64,000 nucleotides of DNA from Euryarchaeota archaeon UBA256 (GCA_002494645.1 DACE01000033.1:381-64380); one strand, 5' to 3'. Counted from the first letter of the stretch, positions 53,032 to 61,910 are shown. The notes: a model not told the origin generated them from the letters alone. Made by a program: numbers and translations.

Positions 53032-53262
53032 GTGCTCTTGGTATGCGCATGTATGATTCTCCAGTCGCCGAGAGGTGCAAAGAAGATTGGTGCCGCATTG
53101 CCTTTTGCTTTCCTCGTGTTAAACGGTGTGTTCATCACCATCCACGGCATGACCACTGGTGCTCGAGGAGATCTGAGAATACCGATGTTAGTGCTTGTGC
53201 TTAGTTTCATAGTGGCCTTGATGTTCCATGTCCAGTTGACCATGAAATTTGAGTCGGCGTGA
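53032..53262 (+). CDS. Small membrane protein, possibly frameshifted
   Basis: This 76-residue frame has three hydrophobic segments (VLLVCACMILQ, GAALPFAFLVLNGVFITIHG, MLVLVLSFIVALMFHVQL). The first codon available here is GTG 53032, with no clear binding site. In another frame just upstream, roughly 52922-53052, the peptide TLLSVQALGVVIHAASGML is also membrane-like and ends at a stop near 53055, so the real gene may be longer with a frameshift near 53010-53030. The family is not recognised. Confidence 0.5.
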   Translation: MLLVCACMILQSPRGAKKIGAALPFAFLVLNGVFITIHGMTTGARGDLRIPMLVLVLSFIVALMFHVQLTMKFESA

Positions 53263-53377
53263 GAATCACCATCTGTTCACGTTTTCAGGCCTTGGTCTTG
53301 TCATTCTGTCAAGTCAGTAGCGCGCCACTTAAGAACTCCTTTTCAGTGGCCAGCACAACGAGAACACGGTGGTAACC

Positions 53378-55585
53378 ATGGGACGCAAAGAAGAGAACAT
53401 CAAGAAGGCTACAGAAGTTATGCACATACTCCCACAAATCAGGAATTTGTGTATCGCTGCTCACATTGACCACGGAAAGACAACGCTCTCCGACAACCTC
53501 ATTGCGGGTGCAGGGATGATGTCCAATGAACTGGCTGGTTCAGCCCGTGTCTTGGATTTTGATGAACAGGAATCTGCTCGTGGAATCACCATCAACGCAG
53601 CTTCTGCTTCAATGGTTCACGGTGTTGAGGGGACTGACTACCTCATCAATCTCATTGACACGCCAGGTCACGTTGACTTTGGCGGCGACGTAACACGTGC
53701 CATGCGAGCTGTTGACGGATGTTTCATCCTCGCTTGTGCTGTTGAGGGGCCAATGCCCCAAACCGAAACAGTGGTGCGTCAAGCATTGAAAGAGAAAGTC
53801 AAGCCAGTTCTCTTCATCAACAAAGTGGACCGCCTTATCAACGAACTTCAGGTGACTCCTGAAGACATGATGGCTCGATTCACTGAGACCATTAAGAAAG
53901 TCAACAAATTGATCAAGGAGTTTGCACCTGAAGAGTTCAAGAAATCGTGGCAAGTCTCTGTTAATGATGGAACTGTTGCTTTCGGATCGGCTTATCACAA
54001 CTGGGGAATCACTGTCCCTTACATGGCAAAGTCCAAGATTTCCTTTAAGGAAATTTTCGAATACTGTAACAACGAAGACCAAAAGACGTTGGCAAGTAAA
54101 GCTCCTGTCCATGAGGTCCTTCTGGACATGGCTGTTACCAAACTACCTGGCCCAGTTGAAGCTCAACCCTACCGTATTCCCAACATTTGGACGGGCGACC
54201 TTGACTCTGAAATTGGAAAGGCGATGGTGAGCTGTAACCCAGATGCTGACCTTGCTATGATGATTACAAAGATTTGGATGGACCCCCACGCTGGTGAAGT
54301 TGCTGTCGGACGGGTTTATTCCGGTTCAATCAACCAAGGTGAGTCAGTCTACGCCATCGGCGCTGCCAAACCAGAACGTGTTCAGCAAGTCTCCATGATG
54401 GTCGGTGGTGACCGAATTACGGTCCCCAAGGTCGTTGCTGGAAACATCGCTGCAGTCACTGGGATCCGCTCAGCTGCTGCTGGTGTCACCCTTTCTGGAA
54501 ATAAAGAGTTCACACCCTTTGAAGCGATTCGCCACTATTCTGACCCAGTTGTTACGGTCGCTGTTGAACCAAAGAGCATGAAGGACCTTCCAAAGTTCAT
54601 TGACGCACTTCGTTCGCTCGCCAAAGCCGATGCCTCACTTCAAGTGACCACGAACCAAGAAACCGGTGAAGCCCTCTTGGCAGGAATGGGTGAACTTCAT
54701 CTTGAGATTACTGTGTACCGTATTGAGGAAGAGCAGAACATCAAGGTCAAAGTCAGCCCACCAATTGTCGTTTACCGTGAAGGTATTGAAGGCAGCAACC
54801 GAGGTAATTCCTTTGAAGGGAAATCACCCAATCGTCACAACCGATTTATGTTTGAAATTGAAGCTTTGCCTGAAGAAGTCGTTGCAGCACTCCGTGCAGG
54901 TGACCTCGGCGACGGTCCAGTGCGTTCCAATGACGCAAAGGAAGTAGGTAACAAATTCGGAGAACTTGGCATGGACCGAGACACGATGCGTAAAATCTAC
55001 GCCATCAAAGGCTCCAACGTCCTCGTCAACGATACCAAAGGTATCCAAAACCTCCACGAAACACGTGAGTTGATCATCGAAGCATTCAACGAAGTGTGTG
55101 TAAAGGGACCTATTGCAGACGAACCTGTTCAGGGAATGTATGTTCGTTTGGTCGATGCAAAACTTCACGAAGACGCCATTCACCGTGGCCCAGCTCAAAC
55201 AATTCCAGCCGTTCGCAACGGTATCAAAGGTGCCATGATGCGAGCACGAACAGTGTTGCTTGAACCCATGCAAAAGGCCTTCATTTCAGTGCCAAATGAT
55301 TGGCTCGGTCAAGTGACACGTGAAGTCACCACCCGTCGTGGTATCATCGAAGATATGCCATCTGAAGGCAACGTAACAACCGTTGTTGGTGTAATCCCAA
55401 TTGCTGAAACGTTCGGTTTCTCTAACGATATTCGTGCAGCCTCACAGGGCCGTGCAGTATGGAACACTGAAAACCTAGGATTTGAAATTCTTCCTCCTCA
55501 ATTGTTCAACAAAGTTGTCGGGGAAATTCGCCAACGAAAGGGCCTGAAGCCCGAACCAAACCCCGAATCATACTACTCAGATTGA
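53378..55585 (+). CDS. fusA: Translation elongation factor 2
   Basis: A 735-residue translocase GTPase. G1 is AHIDHGKTTLSDNL, G2 contains RGITINAAS, G3 is DTPGHVDFGG, G4 NKVDR. Domain IV shows DAIHRGPAQTIPAVR, in which His602 is the expected diphthamide site modified by Dph1-6 (Dph6 is encoded at 41445). ATG 53378 is chosen with GGTGGT at 53368-53373. The MOSC gene begins 6 bases after the stop. Length is normal for archaeal EF-2. Confidence 0.96.
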   Translation: MGRKEENIKKATEVMHILPQIRNLCIAAHIDHGKTTLSDNLIAGAGMMSNELAGSARVLDFDEQESARGITINAASASMVHGVEGTDYLINLIDTPGHVDFGGDVTRAMRAVDGCFILACAVEGPMPQTETVVRQALKEKVKPVLFINKVDRLINELQVTPEDMMARFTETIKKVNKLIKEFAPEEFKKSWQVSVNDGTVAFGSAYHNWGITVPYMAKSKISFKEIFEYCNNEDQKTLASKAPVHEVLLDMAVTKLPGPVEAQPYRIPNIWTGDLDSEIGKAMVSCNPDADLAMMITKIWMDPHAGEVAVGRVYSGSINQGESVYAIGAAKPERVQQVSMMVGGDRITVPKVVAGNIAAVTGIRSAAAGVTLSGNKEFTPFEAIRHYSDPVVTVAVEPKSMKDLPKFIDALRSLAKADASLQVTTNQETGEALLAGMGELHLEITVYRIEEEQNIKVKVSPPIVVYREGIEGSNRGNSFEGKSPNRHNRFMFEIEALPEEVVAALRAGDLGDGPVRSNDAKEVGNKFGELGMDRDTMRKIYAIKGSNVLVNDTKGIQNLHETRELIIEAFNEVCVKGPIADEPVQGMYVRLVDAKLHEDAIHRGPAQTIPAVRNGIKGAMMRARTVLLEPMQKAFISVPNDWLGQVTREVTTRRGIIEDMPSEGNVTTVVGVIPIAETFGFSNDIRAASQGRAVWNTENLGFEILPPQLFNKVVGEIRQRKGLKPEPNPESYYSD

Positions 55586-55591
55586 GGCGAG

Positions 55592-56086
55592 ATGATGGCG
55601 CAGGTCATTGGCTTGCATGTCAACCCACAGGGAGGAGTTCCCAAGCATCCAGTTGATACACTGGAAGTATCATTGATTGATGGTATTTCCGGGGACCGTC
55701 AAAATGACTTGAAGCATCACGGCGGACCCCAACGAGCGATTTGTTTGATGCAATGGGAGGTCATGAAGGAATTACAGGACGCTGGACATCCCATCTTTCC
55801 AGGTTCAACAGGGGAAAATCTTCTCATCAAGGGCTTAGATGTCAAGGACTTCTATGTGGGTTCGGTATTGTCTGTCGGTAGTTCCGTGATCATTGAAATA
55901 ACGAGTGATGCTCCGCCATGCAAAACAATTCGTGAATCATTTGCGAATGGCGTATTCAAGGCCTTAAGCCATACAGTTCAACCTCAAAAAACACGTTGGT
56001 ACGCACGAATCAAAACGGAGGGAGCGATAACCATGAACGATGAAGTTCATGCCATCAGTGGATCCGAGCAAGTTGGAAGTCAGTAA
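55592..56086 (+). CDS. MOSC domain protein
   Basis: A 164-residue stand-alone MOSC (molybdenum cofactor sulfurase C-terminal) domain. Signatures are GISGDRQNDLKHHGGPQRAICLM, FPGSTGENLLIKGLDVKDFYVGSVL, and the conserved cysteine in DAPPCKTI. MOSC proteins handle sulfur or pterin-bound metal; no molybdenum enzyme is adjacent. The gene follows EF-2 by 6 bases and its end overlaps the convergent isoprenoid fusion gene by 32 bases. Confidence 0.85.
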   Translation: MMAQVIGLHVNPQGGVPKHPVDTLEVSLIDGISGDRQNDLKHHGGPQRAICLMQWEVMKELQDAGHPIFPGSTGENLLIKGLDVKDFYVGSVLSVGSSVIIEITSDAPPCKTIRESFANGVFKALSHTVQPQKTRWYARIKTEGAITMNDEVHAISGSEQVGSQ

Positions 56087-57806
56087 GTTCTCGAAGCGCA
56101 ACGAGAGCAGGACCTTCTCCCAGCATGTCGAGGCATTCGTGTGCTTGAGCATGATATGCTTCCGCCCTCGAACGTGCGTATTGAATTGAGCCCAGTTCTT
56201 CAAGAGCATCCAAGCCGTCTTTGAGGCCTTCCGGTGTCACAGCCTCTCCCTTTCCGAGAACATTCAACAAGCGTTTCTTTGCAGGGCTATCGGGTTGTTC
56301 CAGCGCATGAATGACCATCAGGGTGCGTTTCCCCTGTGCGACATCGGAACCTGCGGGTTTCCCGAGTGTTTCTGAATCTGAGAGTATGTCAATCAAGTCA
56401 TCCATAAGTTGGAAACATAGTCCCAAAGAGAGGCCCCACCTTGACATCAATTCAATCGTTTCTTGACTTCCGCCAGAGATACGCGCTCCAATTTCTGAGC
56501 AAATCTGGAACATGACCGCCGTCTTTCCTTCAATCATTTCAAGATAGTTTTCTTCAGAAACATCAAGACGCTCTTCAAATTCTATGTCCATTTGTTGCCC
56601 TTCACTTACTCGGCGAACCATCCAAGCAATTCTGTTGACGAGCGGTGCAACATCTTCGGGGTCAAGGTTTTCTGCCATAACCAATCGCTCAAAGGCAATG
56701 GCGAGCATCGCATCCCCAGCGTTGATGGCGGTTGGCATGCCGTATTCAATATGAACAGCATTTCGGCCACGGCGAATCTCGTCGTCATCCATAATGTCAT
56801 CATGGACCAAAGTAAAGCTGTGAACGGTTTCAATGGCTGCACCGATGTCAAGCAGACCTGAATGAGAATCTCCGACTGCCTTTGCAACAAGCCAGGGAAG
56901 GGTTGCTCTCATTCGCTTACCACCACCTTCAATGAGGTGCATCATCGCATTTCCAAGTCGCTCATGGCGAGATGCACGTAGACTTGTTTCGATTCGTCGT
57001 TCAATCAAAGGTTTAACTTCCATAATCGACGTCAGCAGGTCTGCACCTTCCGCATTTGGTAACATGTGCGTGACATCCCCCATGTCGTGAATCAGATCAT
57101 CGCTTAGGCCAAGGAGTGCATGCTTGTCATTGTGATGAATCCACCAATCCTCGGTCATGATTCGGGCAGCGATGCATCGGAACCATGGAGCAATTGCCTC
57201 TTCAGCATCACGTTCCTCAAGAAGCATGGATTCCATTTCTTCATAGTCAACCCAGCGTGTGGCTGAGATTTCGTTTGGATTTGGATTGATTTCCACATCC
57301 GCAGTCAACATCAGGATGTGGTCAAGTTCTCGTTCAATCCATTGTTGGTTCATTCTTGCGGAGTAGCGCATTTTTGTCATAAATACGAAATCATCAACGG
57401 AAAGTGCTGACGGGTCTATGCCCAATTCCTGCTCAAGTTTACGAATTGCTGCCTTCTTGCTACCAAGATACTCAGTTTCATTCAATTCATCGTCTGAATG
57501 CAGCGGGTGGGAGCAGCAAGAATTAGCCCATACGTGCGGGAATGTGACTTTATCCCCCGAACGTTGCTGAAGGAGAAGTTTCCCTTCTGCATTGAAAAGA
57601 AGGACGCTAAAGGCACGGTGATAAAGCCCTGAATCTTGATGAGCATCAAGTTTTGAGACTGGGCCAACAACGTTGTCATGCTCGTCAACTTGGATGAGTG
57701 CCTCTGCCATGAGTGCTGCTTGCTGCTCATTGTGCGATGCAAGTATTTCGACCTGACCTTCATCAAGGTCAATGCTTGGAACATCGTCAATCACATAACC
57801 CGACAT
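56055..57806 (-). CDS. Fused isopentenyl diphosphate isomerase (type I) and geranylgeranyl diphosphate synthase
   Basis: A 583-residue two-enzyme protein. Residues about 30-225 are a type I IPP isomerase: HRAFSVLLFNAEGKLLLQQRS, the catalytic cysteine in WANSCCSHP (Cys98), and Glu160 in WIERELDHIL. Residues about 250-583 are a trans-prenyl synthase with GGGKRMR, first aspartate-rich motif DDIMD at 336-340 followed by EIRRGR, and second motif DDLID at 469-473. A phenylalanine at the fifth place before the first motif is like archaeal GGPP synthases. The fusion would interconvert IPP/DMAPP and build the C20 chain for archaeal lipids. ATG 57806 fits. It follows the IPK gene by 54 bases in the same orientation. 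Confidence 0.93.
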   Translation of the reverse strand: MSGYVIDDVPSIDLDEGQVEILASHNEQQAALMAEALIQVDEHDNVVGPVSKLDAHQDSGLYHRAFSVLLFNAEGKLLLQQRSGDKVTFPHVWANSCCSHPLHSDDELNETEYLGSKKAAIRKLEQELGIDPSALSVDDFVFMTKMRYSARMNQQWIERELDHILMLTADVEINPNPNEISATRWVDYEEMESMLLEERDAEEAIAPWFRCIAARIMTEDWWIHHNDKHALLGLSDDLIHDMGDVTHMLPNAEGADLLTSIMEVKPLIERRIETSLRASRHERLGNAMMHLIEGGGKRMRATLPWLVAKAVGDSHSGLLDIGAAIETVHSFTLVHDDIMDDDEIRRGRNAVHIEYGMPTAINAGDAMLAIAFERLVMAENLDPEDVAPLVNRIAWMVRRVSEGQQMDIEFEERLDVSEENYLEMIEGKTAVMFQICSEIGARISGGSQETIELMSRWGLSLGLCFQLMDDLIDILSDSETLGKPAGSDVAQGKRTLMVIHALEQPDSPAKKRLLNVLGKGEAVTPEGLKDGLDALEELGSIQYARSRAEAYHAQAHECLDMLGEGPALVALRELTDFQLARIH

Positions 57807-57860
57807 GATGCTCCCACGCTCTTGTGAGCGCGGAGGCTACATGAAGAGTTCTCCGATGAA

Positions 57861-58673
57861 TCATGATTTGAGAAGTTGTGTGCCCGTTACAGGGAGGCCC
57901 ATGCATGCTTCCTGGACTCGGAGACCATGTTCACCGCTCACCAACCATACTTCAATTCCAGAATCAAGAGCTTCAAAGCCACGCTTGACTTTCAATCCAA
58001 TTCCCCCAGTAACGTCCATGTCACTCTGATGTTCGCCTACAAATACGTCATTTGACGAGAGAGTAGACAACAATTCAGGCATTGGTTCTCCGTCTTGAGG
58101 AGGTGAGGCGAGTACCCCCTCCACTCCTCCCATAGCAAAGACAAGTCGATTGACGCCTTCAATTTCAGCCGCAAGGCGTTTGACGATGTCGTCCCCAGAA
58201 AGAATTCCGAATTGTCTGGGATGATCGCACTCAACGACATCGCCAAATGTGACCATCACGATGCCGCGCGGAGCTTGCTCGAAAAATGTCAGGTCGCCCT
58301 CAAAGTCTGGACCTGTCCCTTTTGCCCATTGATGGGGGGGGATGGCAACGGCTGATATATCTCTGCGGGTGAGGGCATCCATCACATGTTGATTGAGTTC
58401 AAGCATATCGTTCCGAACTTCTTCGATTGCATCGCGTTGTGAAAGTGGTTGAAATTCCACATTTGGAAGAAGGCCGTCAGCCAATTTGTATTGCTTTGCT
58501 TTGAGGTGCCCGAAAGAACCAGCACCATGAACGAGAATAACTTCAAATCCTTGTTCCAAACAAGCATGCAATTGGTCGGTAAGTTGGTCAAGAACGTCAG
58601 TTCGGACCGTTTTCATTTGGTCTTTCTCCGTAATGAGTCCTCCGCCCCATTTGAGAACAACCCGCTCACGCAT
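57861..58673 (-). CDS. ipk: Isopentenyl phosphate kinase
   Basis: A 270-residue amino-acid-kinase-fold enzyme that phosphorylates isopentenyl phosphate to IPP, the last step of the archaeal mevalonate route. Visible motifs are KWGGGLIT (residues about 7-14), HGAGSFGH near 47-54 with the family catalytic histidine, FGDVV, GGVEGVL and DVTGGIGLKV. ATG 58673 is preceded by GGGCGGAGC. The IDI-GGPP synthase fusion lies downstream on the same strand, supporting a linked isoprenoid operon. Confidence 0.9.
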   Translation of the reverse strand: MRERVVLKWGGGLITEKDQMKTVRTDVLDQLTDQLHACLEQGFEVILVHGAGSFGHLKAKQYKLADGLLPNVEFQPLSQRDAIEEVRNDMLELNQHVMDALTRRDISAVAIPPHQWAKGTGPDFEGDLTFFEQAPRGIVMVTFGDVVECDHPRQFGILSGDDIVKRLAAEIEGVNRLVFAMGGVEGVLASPPQDGEPMPELLSTLSSNDVFVGEHQSDMDVTGGIGLKVKRGFEALDSGIEVWLVSGEHGLRVQEACMGLPVTGTQLLKS

Positions 58674-58763
58674 GCTCCGCCCAGTGGCCTCAAATTGAAG
58701 AGCATACCGACGCTTCTTTAGTGCGAGCAAGGATTCATGAGGCAAGGCATCCGAGCGTGGGGC

Positions 58764-59102
58764 ATGGCCGAGTCGCCCAATATGGATGAATTCATGCGTC
58801 ACTTACAAGTATGCGTAGAAGAAGCGCACACAATCGCAGATTCAAAAGAACGTGAACAACGCTTGTGGCAACTGGAGTCTGCGCTCCAAGAGGCTATCAT
58901 TTACAAGAACCGATATGAAGAATTACAGCGGCACGGGATTGACCCAGTCCGATTAATCGATTCCGAAGTAGGGCAATCATCACCTCCAGCGCCGAAAAAA
59001 GTAGAGGCTTTGATGACTGGACACGTCCATTGTGCGACGTGCAAAGCAGTGTTAGAGGCAGATCTTGATTTCTGCCCGGCATGTGGCTCAGAAAAGGCCT
59101 GA
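58764..59102 (+). CDS. Coiled-coil protein with C-terminal zinc ribbon
   Basis: A 112-residue protein: an N-terminal helical part (DEFMRHLQVCVEEAHTIADSKEREQRLWQLESALQEAIIYKNRYEELQRHG) that likely forms a coiled coil, then a proline-rich linker and a zinc ribbon CATC...CPAC at the C-terminus. ATG 58764 is given; ATG 58737 and 58782 are possible. The family is not recognised. It diverges from ipk and converges on kptA with a 3-base gap. Confidence 0.6.
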   Translation: MAESPNMDEFMRHLQVCVEEAHTIADSKEREQRLWQLESALQEAIIYKNRYEELQRHGIDPVRLIDSEVGQSSPPAPKKVEALMTGHVHCATCKAVLEADLDFCPACGSEKA

Positions 59103-59105
59103 GGT

Positions 59106-59798
59106 TCACTCTTCTTCTTCAAGTCGAGTCCATTCTTCAACGGTCTCAACGATCATGGGGTCTGAATCTTCAACCTGGTATAGATATTCACCTGGGACTT
59201 CATCAGTGAGGAATACTGTTGTTCCAGCCCGGTAGATGGTATGACCGTCGACGATGGCACGGGCAGTGTCAATCTCTAGAATTGCCGGTCGGTGGATTCG
59301 GACATGGCCTGCATCCATTGCATTTCGAATAGAGCGAGACAAGTGGACGTTTTTGCGGTCACCTGCGGTGATGCCGAATTCAAGGAGCGTCTCCACCTCT
59401 TCTGTTTGGCAAGGGTAGTAGAGAACTTCAGGGATGTCGTCGGTAGGGAGGTCAAGGTCCAGTTCAATGGAGTGACCGTAGGTAGCTCGTATCATTTCAT
59501 TTTCAACTTGGTAGCGTCCTTTTTCATCCGCATTTGCGATGGCTTCGAAATGCCATCCGCGCAACCAATGGTAGTGGCGGCGTTGTGTTCCAATGGCCTC
59601 AGACAATTCACGGGCGTTAACCCATCCATTGATGTCCATTTCTACGCCGAATTTTTCAGGGGCGTGACGCAAAACAAGGGCGAGAATACGACCCAGTGAG
59701 TTGGATTCTCTGTCGCTCATGATGAATTTCCCTTCGTCATTACAGACTGCACAATTCGTTCCGGAAAAATGTCCGTGGCTTCTACATTGGCGTAGCAT
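59106..59798 (-). CDS. kptA: RNA 2'-phosphotransferase KptA/Tpt1
   Basis: A 230-residue enzyme that moves a splice-junction 2'-phosphate from RNA to NAD+. The archaeal-type N-terminal zinc motif CRSHGHFSGTNCAVC precedes the family core SLGRILALVLRHAPEKFGVEMDINGWV, RYQVENEMIRATYGHSIELD, and HLSRSIRNAMDAGHVR. ATG 59798 was chosen to include the zinc motif without running into the divergent thiolase gene. No tRNA ligase is nearby. Confidence 0.9.
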   Translation of the reverse strand: MLRQCRSHGHFSGTNCAVCNDEGKFIMSDRESNSLGRILALVLRHAPEKFGVEMDINGWVNARELSEAIGTQRRHYHWLRGWHFEAIANADEKGRYQVENEMIRATYGHSIELDLDLPTDDIPEVLYYPCQTEEVETLLEFGITAGDRKNVHLSRSIRNAMDAGHVRIHRPAILEIDTARAIVDGHTIYRAGTTVFLTDEVPGEYLYQVEDSDPMIVETVEEWTRLEEEE

Positions 59799-59916
59799 AG
59801 TCCGACGGGAGTGCAACCCATTCAAGAACCCTGCGGGTTGAACGACCAGAGAAATCAGATACGAAAGCACTTCAATCAAGCGTGTGTATGAAATGCCTCC
59901 TCCCCATCGCCTGCTC

Positions 59917-61089
59917 ATGGTTGATGTAGCCGTCATCGGTGCTGGTCAAACCAAATATGGCAATCATGCCCTTGGCCTCAAAGGAATGTGGGCTGAGGCT
60001 GCTGCAAGGGCTTTTAGGAGCATAGACGGCGACTTTAGCCCTTCTCAAGTCGATGAGGCTTTTATCGGCAGTATCGCCTTTGGAGGCGCTCAACTTGGAA
60101 ATACTGCTGCATTACTCACCGAGCATTCAGCAATGGATGGTGTTCCTGTACGGCGGGTTGAAAACGCATGTGCCTCCTCAGGCTTTGCGTTCCGAGATGC
60201 TTGGATGGCCATCAAAAGCGGTGAAGCAGATATCGTTGTTGCTGGAGGCATTGAGAAAATGAACGATTTAACCCCAGAGCGGAAACGCTACTGGCTCGGA
60301 GTTTCAGGTGATACCGAATGGGAACGCCTCGCCGGCCTGACCTTTCCTGGGACTTATGCTCTCATGGCTCGGCGACATTTTCATGAACATGGCTCCTCTC
60401 ATGATGATCTCGTCAATATTAGCGTCAAAAACCACCTTCATGGTTCTATGAATGCACTAGCTCACATCCAGAAAGAAGTCTCCTTTGAAAAAGCGTCAAA
60501 TGGTTTCATGGTTGCCGACCCTCTCACACTCTACGATTGTTGCCCGACTTCGGATGGGGCATCATGCGTCATACTTGCGGCGGACCATGTGGTTCGTGAA
60601 TTTACAGATTCACCAGTTTGGGTCCTCGGTTCGGGTGCAGCCTCAGATCATCTTGCCCTTCACGACAGGCCCTCAATTACTCAATTGCGGGCGACTGTTG
60701 CTTCTTCTAACAGAGCATACAAACAGGCTGGCATTACTTCTGCAGATGTCGACTTTGCCGAAGTTCATGATTGTTTTACAATTGCTGAACTCATGGCCAC
60801 CGAAGATTTAGGATTTACAGAACGTGGAACTGGTGGTGAATTCGCAAGAGAAGGCCGAGGAATTCTCAACCAAGGTTCTGTGACGATTAATCCCAGTGGA
60901 GGGCTCAAATCCAAAGGACATCCACTCGGGGCGACAGGAACGGGCCAGGTTGTAGAGGTGTTCAAACAACTTCGCTCAGAAGTCGAATCAGAACGTCAGG
61001 TTCGTGATGCATCCATTGGCCTCACCCACAATGTCGGTGGTTCTGGCGCAACATGCGCCGTCCACCTCTTTGGGAGGGAACGAAGGTGA
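59917..61089 (+). CDS. Thiolase-family protein (acetyl-CoA C-acetyltransferase type)
   Basis: A 390-residue condensing enzyme of the archaeal/SCP-x thiolase type. The nucleophile is Cys85 in VENACASSGFAF; later segments are FAEVHDCFTIAE, NPSGGLKSKGHPLGATGTGQVVE with the catalytic histidine region, and THNVGGSGATCAVHLFG. In archaea this form makes acetoacetyl-CoA for the mevalonate pathway in a complex with HMG-CoA synthase and a DUF35 protein. The next gene, overlapping by 4 bases (GTGA), fits DUF35; HMG-CoA synthase is not in the window. ATG 59917 is used. Confidence 0.85.
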   Translation: MVDVAVIGAGQTKYGNHALGLKGMWAEAAARAFRSIDGDFSPSQVDEAFIGSIAFGGAQLGNTAALLTEHSAMDGVPVRRVENACASSGFAFRDAWMAIKSGEADIVVAGGIEKMNDLTPERKRYWLGVSGDTEWERLAGLTFPGTYALMARRHFHEHGSSHDDLVNISVKNHLHGSMNALAHIQKEVSFEKASNGFMVADPLTLYDCCPTSDGASCVILAADHVVREFTDSPVWVLGSGAASDHLALHDRPSITQLRATVASSNRAYKQAGITSADVDFAEVHDCFTIAELMATEDLGFTERGTGGEFAREGRGILNQGSVTINPSGGLKSKGHPLGATGTGQVVEVFKQLRSEVESERQVRDASIGLTHNVGGSGATCAVHLFGRERR

Positions 61090-61910
61090 GTTCGATTATT
61101 TGGAAGGGTTACCTTCTTTATTCGGACGCTGCGTTTACACTCATACAATCGCCCTTCACGCACGATGGTGAACGAGTCTTTGGAGCAGACAGTGATGCTA
61201 CAACGCTTGCCGTTGCCGCTCTACAACACAGATTGAATCAGCAACCCATCACCTCCGTTACGGTTCCAGACGGTATTGATTCACCCACCCTATCATCAGC
61301 AACAGGTATCAAGGTTGCTGATGAGATTACGTTTGACGATTGCGAGTGGGATTTACTCCTCAGTGACGAAGCAACGGTCGTATTGGTGCAACGTGGAACC
61401 GAAGTTGAGTTGCCTCAATTTGATGTTGACATTCCTGTTGACAGTGATTTCTTTTCCGCTCTCGAAGGTGCTTGGATTGAAGAATTACAAGCCTCCAATG
61501 TGAGCCAAGGGGCTTACATATCAATGGCTCAGTATGAGGAAGCGGCAGGGCCACGCTTGGGATTGCTCGGTCAGAAGTTCGCTCAAGGAATGACATGGCC
61601 GCCTCGTCAAATGGATGGAGACCAGCCCGCTGGCGTAGAACACATTGCACTGGAACACGTTGGGCACGTTCAATCATGGACTCGCCTTTCAGCAGCAGGA
61701 GCTCCTTCAGAATTTTCTATACGCGCACCCTTACTCGGCGGCATATCCACAGTTCTCCTCCGCCTCAACGACGGCCCTTCGGGAGTATTCTTGGTCGTTG
61801 ACGATGAGGAACCAGAGATTTCAATGGACCTCGAAATGGAACTTGTAGTTCGTAGAATTTACGCCCAAGAAGGCATTATCCGCTACGGGCTGAAGGCACG
61901 AGCCATCTAA
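61086..61910 (+). CDS. DUF35-like OB-fold protein, probable thiolase partner
   Basis: A 274-residue protein translated in overlap with the thiolase gene (GTG start at 61086). The C-terminal part (TWPPRQMDG near residue 175, then HVGHVQSWTRLS, SIRAPLLGGISTVLLRLNDGPSGVFLVVD, VVRRIYAQEGIIRYGLKARA) follows the order of DUF35: a small knuckle and an OB fold. The usual zinc cysteines of the knuckle are missing. The N-terminal 150 residues resemble no family I can name. A bridging role between thiolase and HMG-CoA synthase is inferred from context. Confidence 0.65.
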   Translation: MSSIIWKGYLLYSDAAFTLIQSPFTHDGERVFGADSDATTLAVAALQHRLNQQPITSVTVPDGIDSPTLSSATGIKVADEITFDDCEWDLLLSDEATVVLVQRGTEVELPQFDVDIPVDSDFFSALEGAWIEELQASNVSQGAYISMAQYEEAAGPRLGLLGQKFAQGMTWPPRQMDGDQPAGVEHIALEHVGHVQSWTRLSAAGAPSEFSIRAPLLGGISTVLLRLNDGPSGVFLVVDDEEPEISMDLEMELVVRRIYAQEGIIRYGLKARAI

